Shown in pieces: positions 1 through 6,350 of a stretch of 13,035 nt of DNA; position 1 is the first letter of the stretch; every line of letters begins with the position of its first letter. Under the pieces are notes generated by a model, which saw only the letters and a list, made by a program, of their open reading frames with translations, was not told the DNA's origin and did not search any database. The DNA comes from an uncultured Ruminococcus sp. (GTDB lineage: Bacteria > Bacillota > Clostridia > Oscillospirales > Ruminococcaceae), in contig CAMHMM010000023.1 of the NCBI GenBank assembly GCA_946186215.1, forward strand, positions 1 through 13,035, written 5' to 3'. A program made the translations under genes and the position numbers.

Positions 1-1922
1 GTACCCGCGATTATGATATGGGGAAGTGATGAAATATCTCCGAGGATTATCTCGCCGTCGATATTCTTGCCCACTGCGAATGTGAGCTTGCTGTTGTTCT
101 TTCTGAATTCTGGCGAATCAAGAACATCCCTGAGTGTTACGATATCCTTTATCCTGTTGGGAACCTCTATACCTACAGCGGCCTTTCCGGGTATGGGTGC
201 TTCTATTCGTATTCCGCCCATTGCCGCAAGACGCATGGCGATATCGTCCGCCAGAGCGCGTATCTTTGAAAGCTTGATGCCTGCTTTGGGCAGAAGCTCA
301 TATCTTGTTACCGAGGGGCCGCGGTTTATGTTCACGATATCTGCGGCAATGCCGAAGCTTTCGAGCGTTTCGAGCAGGGTAGCGGCATTTTCACGCATCT
401 CCTGCCGAGCCTGATCCTCATTGAGCTCATTTGAGGAGCATTTGAGAAGCTCCATCGGAGGTATGGTGTATTCGATGACCTCTACCTCGTTTTCGATGAT
501 CTCCTCCTGTATATCCTGTGCTGTGGTCTCGGGAAGATCGAGATCCTCATCGTCGCCTATTTTGCTCGATGCAAGGCTGGACATCTTGACGGAGCGCTTA
601 TCCGAATGTTCTGCGGCGGTGTGTCTTTCCTCTTCCCTGTGCTTTGCGGTCTGTGCGGCGTTTGCGATTATATCCGCCAGTGACGAGGGCTTTTCGGCAG
701 CCTTGGGCTGTATCGGTTCGGGAGTGTACGACATAGCAGAGGATGCTGCGGGAGCTGATACGGCAGCCGTTGCAGGCGCAAATGAAGTAACAGGCACATC
801 ATCCGTATCAAATGGGATATCATCATCTGCGGTGTCATAAGCCGGTACAGGTTCTGTCGCTTTGCCTGAAAGACTGAAGGGGAGATCGGTTATCGAAAGC
901 TTCTTCTTTTTCTGTGCCTGCTCACGAAGCTCTTCCTGATAGCGGTCAACTTCAAGCTGAGTCTGGTCGGCATAGTCAAGGTTATCCTCAGCAAAGTTCA
1001 TCGGAACGGAGATCTCTGTGCTTTTTCCGCCGTTGATGGGTATGTCTATATTAAAATCGCCCCGTGCCTTGTCCGCGATATTTACGGGGACATCGGCATT
1101 TGGCACCGCTGCCATAGCAGGTGATACAGGAACAGGTGCGGGCTGCACGGGCAGTGTGCTCTTCTGCTGCCTTTTAGAGGGAAGAGGCTGCACAGGCACA
1201 GGCTTTTCCTGCTTTTGCGGCTTGGGCGGCTTCTGCGGTCTGGGATTTTTCGGAACATAATCCTTCACTGGAACATATTCAGGACGGGAGTCCGCAATGC
1301 TGAGCGCGATATTCCTGAAAAATTTCAGCACATCTATGAAGGTCTTGTTGGCAAGCATGAGCGCAAAGAACACTGCCGCAAGCACGATGACCACCGATGC
1401 GCCTACCTTGCCGAAAAGCAGCAGCAGCGGCACGCCGAACACGGCAGAGAATAGTCCACCGCCTCTGAATGACTTTCCGTTTTCAGCAAGCTCGCTTACG
1501 ATCCTGCTGAACGCAAGGCTTTTGTTCACGCCCTCCGAGGAGAATATCTCCGCTGCGCCGCATATGATCAGCACAAACAGTATCCCCTGAAAGAGCTTGC
1601 CTATGACAGCGTTTTTGCCCTTGTCGAGCGCTATCATCACCGAAATATAGATAAACACAAAGGGTATGACTGCCACAGCCACTCCGAATGCACTGAGGAG
1701 GACATTGTGGACGAAAAGCCACGCTGATTCTCCGGTGATGAGTGTAAATGCCGCTATGAGTATACCCGTTACGAAAAGCAGCGTTGACCAGAATACCTTC
1801 CCGTCACCACTGCCGGATCTTTTCTTTGCCGCTGCGCTCTTTGATCTCGATGATCCTGATGAAGATCCCGAGGATGTGCGCCGCTTTTTGTTCGGAGCCT
1901 TTTTTGACTGACTTGCCGCCAT
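1..1922 (-). CDS. ftsK: DNA translocase FtsK/SpoIIIE, N-terminal part (cut by left edge)
   Basis: Membrane-anchored, ATP-driven DNA pump that moves chromosome ends through the division septum. About 640 residues are visible. A basic Ser/Lys-rich N-terminus (1-42) is followed by roughly four membrane segments between residues 43 and 185, then a long Pro/Gln/Lys-rich and acidic linker (about 200-480). The start of the motor follows: IPPMELLK near residue 490, then VTRYELLPKAGIKLSKI, GGIRIEAPIPGKAAVGIEVPN and LTFAVGKNIDGEIILGD, ending at SLPHIIIAG. The next expected residues are the Walker A loop, so the ATPase core and the gamma DNA-reading domain lie off the window. The ATG at 1922 is preceded by AGAGGTG five bases away. 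It lies 55 nt downstream of uppP on the same strand and probably shares its promoter. FtsK (vegetative) and SpoIIIE (sporulation) cannot be separated from this half alone. Confidence 0.95.
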   Translation of the reverse strand, partial: MAASQSKKAPNKKRRTSSGSSSGSSRSKSAAAKKRSGSGDGKVFWSTLLFVTGILIAAFTLITGESAWLFVHNVLLSAFGVAVAVIPFVFIYISVMIALDKGKNAVIGKLFQGILFVLIICGAAEIFSSEGVNKSLAFSRIVSELAENGKSFRGGGLFSAVFGVPLLLLFGKVGASVVIVLAAVFFALMLANKTFIDVLKFFRNIALSIADSRPEYVPVKDYVPKNPRPQKPPKPQKQEKPVPVQPLPSKRQQKSTLPVQPAPVPVSPAMAAVPNADVPVNIADKARGDFNIDIPINGGKSTEISVPMNFAEDNLDYADQTQLEVDRYQEELREQAQKKKKLSITDLPFSLSGKATEPVPAYDTADDDIPFDTDDVPVTSFAPATAAVSAPAASSAMSYTPEPIQPKAAEKPSSLADIIANAAQTAKHREEERHTAAEHSDKRSVKMSSLASSKIGDDEDLDLPETTAQDIQEEIIENEVEVIEYTIPPMELLKCSSNELNEDQARQEMRENAATLLETLESFGIAADIVNINRGPSVTRYELLPKAGIKLSKIRALADDIAMRLAAMGGIRIEAPIPGKAAVGIEVPNRIKDIVTLRDVLDSPEFRKNNSKLTFAVGKNIDGEIILGDISSLPHIIIAG

Positions 1923-1945
1923 ATATGCACCTCTGAAGGTCTGAC

Positions 1946-1979
1946 GACCGGAGGCGGGGTGTCGTCCGCCCTGCCGGTC
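1946..1979 (-). repeat. imperfect inverted repeat at the uppP stop / ftsK leader
   Basis: GACCGG (1946-1951) pairs with CCGGTC (1974-1979), and inside it GGCGG (1953-1957) pairs with CCGCC (1966-1970). An alternative pairing of GACGAC (1943-1948) with GTCGTC (1961-1966) excludes the outer stem. The outer stem includes two bases of the uppP stop codon. No T-run follows on the minus strand, so this is not a classical terminator. It could be an mRNA structure between uppP and ftsK; no function is claimed. Confidence 0.45.
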
Positions 1980-2871
1980 AGATCATATTATAGATAAAAT
2001 TGCCCGTTACATTCTCGTAAATGCCGATACCTGTCACCGCAAGGCCGAGAATGAGCGTATAAACAGCGAAAATGCCGAAACGGTCGGACTTTGTGAGCCA
2101 CTTGATCAGAATAATGGCAAAATAGCCTGCCACAGCTGCCGTGATCATACCGACAACCAGCGGAACTGTCTCTGCCGATGTGATCACCGCTGTTTCGCCG
2201 GCATCAAGGAGCTCTGAGAGCGCACCTGCGAGTATTACGGGGATGCCGAGGATAAAGCTGTATTCTACGGAATCCTCGCGCTTCATACCGATTATCTGCG
2301 CACCTGAGATGGTGGAGCCTGAACGGGAAACGCCCGGGAGCAGTGCGATGCCCTGGAATGCGCCGATTATCACCGCATCAAGGGGAGAGAGGTTCTGAGT
2401 GGTCTTCAGCGCACGCCCCATCCGCTCATTCCTGCGGGATATGATACATCCTGCGGTGAGCACTGCGGAGGTGTAGAGAAAGCAGAGACCTTCTGCGATT
2501 ATGTCGTTATCCTCTGAGACTCTTGTGAAAAGGTGACGGAATGCATAAAACACAAAAAGGGGCAGTATGGAAACGATAGTCATAAATATCATGTTCCGCG
2601 GGCCGTTCATCTTTTTGAAGCTGAATTTGCCCGTAAAGATATCCCTGAATATCAGGAAAAACTCCTTGATGAGCAGGCATATCTTTTTGCGGAATGCGAT
2701 CACCACGGCAAGAAGTGTACCCAGATGGAGCATTACCGTGACAAATGTGGTGTTCTCGCCGCTGAGCCCTGTGAAATGCTGATAAAGGGACAGATGTCCC
2801 GAGCTTGAAACGGGAAGAAACTCCGTTGCACCCTGTATGATACCCTGAATTATTGCGTCTGTAATGGTCAT
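1978..2871 (-). CDS. uppP: undecaprenyl-diphosphatase UppP (BacA family)
   Basis: Integral membrane phosphatase that removes one phosphate from undecaprenyl diphosphate, recycling the lipid carrier used for peptidoglycan and other wall polymers. In this family it also gives bacitracin tolerance. The 297-residue protein has the two BacA signature regions: EFLPVSSSGH at residues 17-26 (Glu17, Ser cluster and His26) and PGVSRSGSTISG at 179-190 (Arg183). Several hydrophobic helices fill the rest. Length is slightly above the usual 265-280, with a hydrophilic insertion near 80-92. The ATG at 2871 is chosen because GCAGGAG sits seven bases upstream and the protein starts in family style (MTITDAIIQG); a longer in-frame extension to 2940 lacks these. 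Its own promoter lies at 3013-3041, and ftsK follows after 55 nt. Confidence 0.96.
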   Translation of the reverse strand: MTITDAIIQGIIQGATEFLPVSSSGHLSLYQHFTGLSGENTTFVTVMLHLGTLLAVVIAFRKKICLLIKEFFLIFRDIFTGKFSFKKMNGPRNMIFMTIVSILPLFVFYAFRHLFTRVSEDNDIIAEGLCFLYTSAVLTAGCIISRRNERMGRALKTTQNLSPLDAVIIGAFQGIALLPGVSRSGSTISGAQIIGMKREDSVEYSFILGIPVILAGALSELLDAGETAVITSAETVPLVVGMITAAVAGYFAIILIKWLTKSDRFGIFAVYTLILGLAVTGIGIYENVTGNFIYNMI

Positions 2872-3006
2872 ATAAAACTCCTGCTGTATTATACGGAGAA
2901 GTGCCGTACTTATTTTGTCTCTTTGCTGTGTATCCCGCATTATGAGCAGGACACAGGCACTGCCCCCGGCCTGACCGGTGCAAAAAAGGACAGTGTGAAG
3001 CTACAC
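2872..3006 (-). other. structured 5' leader of uppP mRNA
   Basis: If transcription starts near 3006, as the promoter spacing predicts, the uppP message has a leader of about 135 nt. Its most visible helix pairs CTGTGT (2926-2931) with ACACAG (2951-2956), extended by CC (2934-2935) with GG (2949-2950). A second short CCGG/CCGG pairing lies at 2966-2978. No known riboswitch class is recognised. A TATAAT at 2888-2893 is too close to the start codon to be a useful promoter. Confidence 0.35.
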
Positions 3007-3011
3007 TGTCC
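2982..3011 (-). terminator. intrinsic terminator of fabD
   Basis: On the minus strand a perfect 9-bp stem (3003-3011 with 2988-2996) closes a six-base loop and is followed directly by six T (2987-2982). It lies about 70 nt past the fabD stop codon and should end the long transcript arriving from the right. Its 5' arm overlaps the region just downstream of the uppP -10 box. Confidence 0.9.
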
Positions 3012-3012
3012 C

Positions 3013-3041
3013 ATTATAGCAAATTTTCGCGTGAAAGTCAA
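3013..3041 (-). promoter_or_regulatory. sigma-A promoter of uppP-ftsK
   Basis: On the minus strand there is TTGACT at 3041-3036, a 17-base spacer, and a perfect TATAAT at 3018-3013. The predicted start is at 3006 or 3007, inside the 5' arm of the terminator hairpin. A transcript from here therefore keeps only about 4-5 of the 9 stem bases and should escape termination. This is the strongest promoter match I found in the window. Confidence 0.88.
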
Positions 3042-3049
3042 TTAAAATA

Positions 3050-3079
3050 AGTTACAAACCGATATAAAATAGTTACAAA
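3050..3079 (-). promoter_or_regulatory. 9-bp direct repeat upstream of the uppP promoter (possible operator)
   Basis: TTTGTAACT occurs twice on the minus strand, at 3079-3071 and 3058-3050, with a period of 21 bp (two helical turns). Both copies lie just upstream of the -35 box, centred near -48 and -69 relative to the predicted start. Direct repeats in this position are typical of OmpR/PhoB-family activator sites. The TGTAAC core fits the published WalR half-site TGTWAH, although WalR sites normally repeat every 11 bp. Binding is inference only. Confidence 0.4.
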
Positions 3080-3083
3080 TAGA

Positions 3084-3998
3084 TTACAGAACATCAAAAG
3101 CTTCAACGGAAGCAGAGTCCTGAATGTTTGCAAGTGTAACACCCTTGAGAGTCTTTCTTACAAGACCTGTGAGCGTTTTGCCCGGGCCGCATTCGGCGTA
3201 GCGCTCGAATCCGTTTTCGGAAAGCCATTCCAGCTCCGTTGTGAAGCGCACGGGGGAAACGATGTGCGCTGCAAGCCTTTGTGCGAAATTATCGGTATCG
3301 GTTATGGGCTTGCCTGTGATATTGGAAAGCATGGTGATCTGCGGCATTTTATAAGAGATCGTCTGTGCGAAGGGGAGAAATTCATCTGCTGCGCTCTGCA
3401 TGAGCTTTGAATGGAATGCGGATGATACATTGAGCTTTATCGCTCTTGCGCCCTGTGCGGCAAGTGCCTCGGATGCTGCCTGAGCCGCTGCTGCTTCGCC
3501 TGCAATAACGGTCTGCACCGATGAATTGTAGTTGACGGGGAGAACATAGCCCTCTGTTTCCACGCAGATCTTTTCGATATCCTCCACTGATGCGCCTATG
3601 ATCGCATACATAGCTCCGTCGGAGCTTTCGGATGCCTTCTGCATAGCCTCACTTCTTGCCTTGATGAGCCTGAAGCCGTCTTCCAGTGTGACTGCTCCGG
3701 AATACACCAGTGCGGCATATTCTCCGAGGGAATGGCCTGCAACGGCCTGTGCATCCAGCCCCCTTTCCCTGAGTGCGAATGCGGCACTGAGGGATACTGC
3801 CATTATGGCAGGCTGGGAGATGACTGTGCGGGAAAGCTCATCTGCCCCTGCGCTGCGGCATTTTTCCAGAAGGTCAAAACCCAGTATATCCGATGCGGCT
3901 GTGAACACATCAGCCGCGCATATATAGCTCTGTGCAAGGGACACGCCCATGCCTTCGCACTGGGAGCCCTGTCCCGAGAATAACAGCACTGTTTTCAT
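3084..3998 (-). CDS. fabD: malonyl-CoA:acyl-carrier-protein transacylase FabD
   Basis: Cytoplasmic enzyme that transfers the malonyl group from coenzyme A to acyl carrier protein, supplying fatty acid elongation. At 304 residues it has normal family length. Visible features: GQGSQ at 9-13, the nucleophile elbow GHSLGEY with Ser90, Arg115 in LIKARSEAM (binds the malonyl carboxylate), the catalytic His196 in SSAFHS, and ECGPGKTL near the C-terminus. It stands alone, without fabH, fabF, fabG or acpP beside it in this window. The ATG at 3998 gives the family N-terminus MKTVLLFSGQG. Its strong AAAGGAGGG ribosome binding site is unusually far away (4036-4044), with a perfect hairpin between. No promoter was found in the 199-nt gap upstream, so it may depend on read-through from the dtxR-like gene. 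Confidence 0.96.
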   Translation of the reverse strand: MKTVLLFSGQGSQCEGMGVSLAQSYICAADVFTAASDILGFDLLEKCRSAGADELSRTVISQPAIMAVSLSAAFALRERGLDAQAVAGHSLGEYAALVYSGAVTLEDGFRLIKARSEAMQKASESSDGAMYAIIGASVEDIEKICVETEGYVLPVNYNSSVQTVIAGEAAAAQAASEALAAQGARAIKLNVSSAFHSKLMQSAADEFLPFAQTISYKMPQITMLSNITGKPITDTDNFAQRLAAHIVSPVRFTTELEWLSENGFERYAECGPGKTLTGLVRKTLKGVTLANIQDSASVEAFDVL

Positions 3999-4008
3999 AT
4001 ATTGATCC

Positions 4009-4044
4009 GTTTTCTGCGGAAAGCACCGCAGAAAACCCTCCTTT
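4009..4044 (-). promoter_or_regulatory. fabD ribosome binding site with interposed hairpin
   Basis: The Shine-Dalgarno sequence AAAGGAGGG lies at 4044-4036 on the minus strand. A perfect 11-bp inverted repeat (4036-4026 with 4019-4009, six-base loop) separates it from the ATG at 3998. Linear spacing is 37 nt, far too long. With the hairpin folded, only 10 unpaired bases remain between stem and ATG. No T-run follows, so it is not a terminator. A weak GGA eight bases before the ATG is the only other binding site. Confidence 0.6.
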
Positions 4045-4061
4045 CGGTGTGATATGAAGCG

Positions 4062-4180
4062 GGCAAAGCCCGCTGTTACCCGTACTTTAATTTGTCAGGG
4101 AACGAGCTTTTGCAGCTCGGAGCATTTATGCCTGCTATTAATTTACAATAAGGCAGGCAAAGCCCGCTGTTACCCGTACT
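4062..4180 (-). repeat. 25-bp direct repeat pair in a hairpin-rich intergenic region
   Basis: An identical 25-base unit, minus strand AGTACGGGTAACAGCGGGCT followed by TTGCC, occurs at 4180-4156 and 4086-4062 with a period of 94 bp. The downstream copy forms a perfect 7-bp hairpin (AGCGGGC 4058-4064 with GCCCGCT 4068-4074, three-base loop). Between the copies are two more inverted repeats: CGAGCT/AGCTCG near 4101-4117, and TGCCTGC (4129-4135) with GCAGGCA (4153-4159). The whole fabD to dtxR-like gap is thus structured. It may be a dispersed genomic repeat or an RNA processing or attenuation region. No recognised family. Confidence 0.6.
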
Positions 4181-4197
4181 CGCCCTGCTGGTTTTTA

Positions 4198-4593
4198 TCA
4201 GAAGCATTCCCTGCTCTTGCAGCGGTTGCATCTTTCTATATGTGCTTTGAGCTTGGAAAATGATTCCCTGCTGATATCATGCTCCAGCTTGCAGGCATCC
4301 TCTGCGGCAAGGTCATCGTCAACACCCATGTCCACAAGCCAGTCGGTGAGGACAACATGTCTTTCATATATGCTTTCAGCGATTATGCTGCCGGCCTGTG
4401 TAAGGGTGATATATCCGTCATTGTTTATCCTGATGAATCCGCCTTCTTTGAGCAGTCCCATTGCACGGCTGACGCTGGGCTTGGTCACGCCCATCTCCCT
4501 TGCAACATCAACGGAGCGCACCTCGCCCGATCTTCTGGATATTACAAGTATAGCTTCAAGATAATCCTCGCCTGATCTTCTCAGTTCCTTCAT
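4198..4593 (-). CDS. DtxR/MntR-family metal-dependent transcriptional regulator
   Basis: Homodimeric DNA-binding repressor activated by a divalent metal. Of 131 residues, about 1-65 form the winged helix-turn-helix (SVDVAREMGVTKPSVSRAM is the recognition region) and 66-115 the dimerisation and metal domain (YERHVVLTDWL, EDACKLEHDIS). By position against the family, likely ligands are Asp10, Glu13, His79, Cys101, Glu104 and His105. Asp10 is as in MntR, while Cys101 is as in DtxR/IdeR, so metal preference (Fe or Mn) cannot be called. There is no C-terminal SH3/FeoA domain; the protein ends in a short Cys-bearing tail (Cys122, Cys125, Cys130). The ATG at 4593 has AGGAGG five bases upstream. It starts 8 nt after the lipoprotein gene and is probably co-transcribed with it. 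Its targets are not visible here. Confidence 0.92.
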   Translation of the reverse strand: MKELRRSGEDYLEAILVISRRSGEVRSVDVAREMGVTKPSVSRAMGLLKEGGFIRINNDGYITLTQAGSIIAESIYERHVVLTDWLVDMGVDDDLAAEDACKLEHDISRESFSKLKAHIERCNRCKSRECF

Positions 4594-4601
4594 AAGTCCT
4601 C

Positions 4602-5807
4602 CTATCTGAGATAAGGGAATCTGTACTGCACTACCTTCCAGTTTTCCATGCCCAGTGTACTGATAATGAAATTTCCGCCGTCTGTGTAGCCTGTCATATT
4701 GCCGTTCTCGTCATACTGCTCCTGCCGCGATCTGAACAGCATTGAGTTTTCCGTGATCTCCATATCCGTAAAGGTGAGTATGCCCAGTGTGACATCATAG
4801 TCAAGACATTCATCCCTGCTGTAGAGCCGCCCCAGATGATCGCGGTAATCCTGCGGGGCATTCTCCATCAGGCTTTCCGAAAGCGAGCCTGTGAATACGG
4901 AGTCCAGATATTTTTTCAGGTCGCGCACATTCCTGAGCCTTGAATCGACGGAAAAATAGTAGCTTTCTGCGCCGCTTTCATCCGTAAGCTCGATATAGTC
5001 GGTATCTGATATACCCGGCATAAGCTCCACGGTCATATACTGTGCGGCGGTGTTTGCCGCAGCAAGATATGCGTAGCCGAAATAGAGCGGATTGCCTGTG
5101 GTTATCTGCTCGTAGTCTATGATAAATCTGTACTGTATCGGGTCAAACGCCATGGATTTGATCTTAACCCGTTCATGTGCGGGAAGGAAATTCCCGTCCT
5201 CGCCGTAAATATCGCCCACTATGATCTCGTAGATGAATTTGTTGGCGGAGGTGTGATTAAGGCGTATCCTGTCAAGGTAATCGAGCTTCACAGTGCCCGT
5301 TGTGCCGGTTTTGTCGTAAATGGCTATCTCCCTGAGATTGCCTTCGTCATCTGCGGCGAAATATCTTCCCGCAGTGGGCGGGATATCGTCATCATCCGAG
5401 ATACGGCGGAACATGACCTCGATAAGGTCGGGAACATCCGTGCGGTCAAAATCGTTCCTGATGATATTCACCGCCTGAGATGCATTTGTGGCCTTGTCCG
5501 GAAAGATCACCTTGTATCCCTCCGGCGGAGATACTTCAAAATTCCTGCGGGAATAGTCGCTGCCTTCGAGTGTCAGAAGGGCAGAGCCGTTTTCCTGCAC
5601 CGCAACGGTGGTAAGAAAGTTTTCCTTTTCGCCTTTGAGGATGAATGAGTATGAGGAGAATTTCTCCGTGCCGTCTGCGTAGGAAAAATACGGCTTGTTC
5701 TCCCGCATATCCCCGGGCAGCGCTTCGTTTTTGTTCCCCGCTGCATAGCAGGAGCAAAGCACCAGTCCGCACAGCAGGGGAGAGATCATTTTAAGCTTTG
5801 TTTTCAT
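4602..5807 (-). CDS. predicted lipoprotein of unknown function
   Basis: I do not recognise this protein. About 401 residues begin with a basic n-region, a hydrophobic stretch and a lipobox-like LCSC with the probable lipidated cysteine at residue 20, so it is expected on the outer face of the cytoplasmic membrane. The mature part is acidic and beta-rich in appearance, with many Tyr and Asp, no transmembrane segments and no enzyme motif that I can name. The start is uncertain: GTG at 5822 and ATGs at 5813 and 5807 are all in frame, and none has a good ribosome binding site. I took 5807 because it gives the tidiest signal peptide. It overlaps the end of the GtrA-family gene by 17 nt and precedes the metal regulator by 8 nt, so coupled translation is likely. 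Confidence 0.8.
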   Translation of the reverse strand: MKTKLKMISPLLCGLVLCSCYAAGNKNEALPGDMRENKPYFSYADGTEKFSSYSFILKGEKENFLTTVAVQENGSALLTLEGSDYSRRNFEVSPPEGYKVIFPDKATNASQAVNIIRNDFDRTDVPDLIEVMFRRISDDDDIPPTAGRYFAADDEGNLREIAIYDKTGTTGTVKLDYLDRIRLNHTSANKFIYEIIVGDIYGEDGNFLPAHERVKIKSMAFDPIQYRFIIDYEQITTGNPLYFGYAYLAAANTAAQYMTVELMPGISDTDYIELTDESGAESYYFSVDSRLRNVRDLKKYLDSVFTGSLSESLMENAPQDYRDHLGRLYSRDECLDYDVTLGILTFTDMEITENSMLFRSRQEQYDENGNMTGYTDGGNFIISTLGMENWKVVQYRFPYLR

Positions 5808-6333
5808 CCGCATTTTCCGCACCGCTGTTTTTCTTTCTGAATACGAGCAGCTTGCTCACAAAATAGTTGAGTATCAGCACCACGATGTTTGCAAGCAGCT
5901 TTATCACCACTTCATTTAGGTGCAGCTTATCCACGAATACGAACATTATCAGAAGCTCGCAGCCGAAGGAAAAAAGCCTGCCGCTCGTAAATGTAACAAA
6001 CTCCCTGAATATGCCTTCCTTGCCCTGCGATTCAAATACAAAGTATTTGTTGGTGAAAAATGCGAATATCACCGCAGTCACCCATGCGAATGCAGCCGCA
6101 CCCGAGGATGATACACGGGAGGTCTCCTCAGCCAGCCTCAGAGCTTCGAAGAGCCCTGTCCCTTTCGGAATATCCGTAAAGGCAAGGCGCAGGCCGAAAT
6201 GGGCGACATAGTTTATAACGGTGGCCAGCGCACCGTAAAAAATATATATTATCGCATTCTCGAATTTGAGAAGCAGATCCTCCAGCGGCTTCGGGAAGAT
6301 CGAATATATCTTTCTGAAAAATGCTTTATTCAT
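5791..6333 (-). CDS. GtrA-family four-helix membrane protein
   Basis: GtrA-like proteins are small polytopic membrane proteins linked to export or flipping of lipid-linked sugars used to decorate surface polymers; the exact substrate here is unknown. The 180-residue protein has four hydrophobic segments, roughly 28-52, 79-97, 114-135 and 143-165. It carries two family-style motifs after helices 2 and 4, FFTNKYFVF and LNYFVSKLLVFR. A hydrophilic insert at 53-78 separates helices 1 and 2, and the C-terminus is Lys/Asn/Glu-rich. The ATG at 6333 is preceded by AGCAGGA about ten bases away. A longer reading frame reaches 6414 but would overlap the dehydrogenase gene. No glycosyltransferase partner is adjacent, which is unusual for this family. 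Confidence 0.88.
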   Translation of the reverse strand: MNKAFFRKIYSIFPKPLEDLLLKFENAIIYIFYGALATVINYVAHFGLRLAFTDIPKGTGLFEALRLAEETSRVSSSGAAAFAWVTAVIFAFFTNKYFVFESQGKEGIFREFVTFTSGRLFSFGCELLIMFVFVDKLHLNEVVIKLLANIVVLILNYFVSKLLVFRKKNSGAENADENKA

Positions 6334-6350
6334 ACACACCGATCCTGCTG

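Noticed and set aside
2888..2893. TATAAT upstream of uppP
   Set aside because: It ends only 16 bases before the start codon, so the ribosome binding site would lie at the very 5' end of the RNA, and no -35 box is present at 16-18 bp.
2872..2983. Upstream in-frame extension of uppP to 2940 and an overlapping 158-codon frame
   Set aside because: The ATG at 2871 has an AGGAG site and the family N-terminus; the extensions are out of family or in another frame.
3990..4028. Short GTG-started frame just after the fabD Shine-Dalgarno sequence
   Set aside because: It is out of frame with fabD, about 38 codons, without recognisable content; kept only as an alternative in the fabD hairpin finding.
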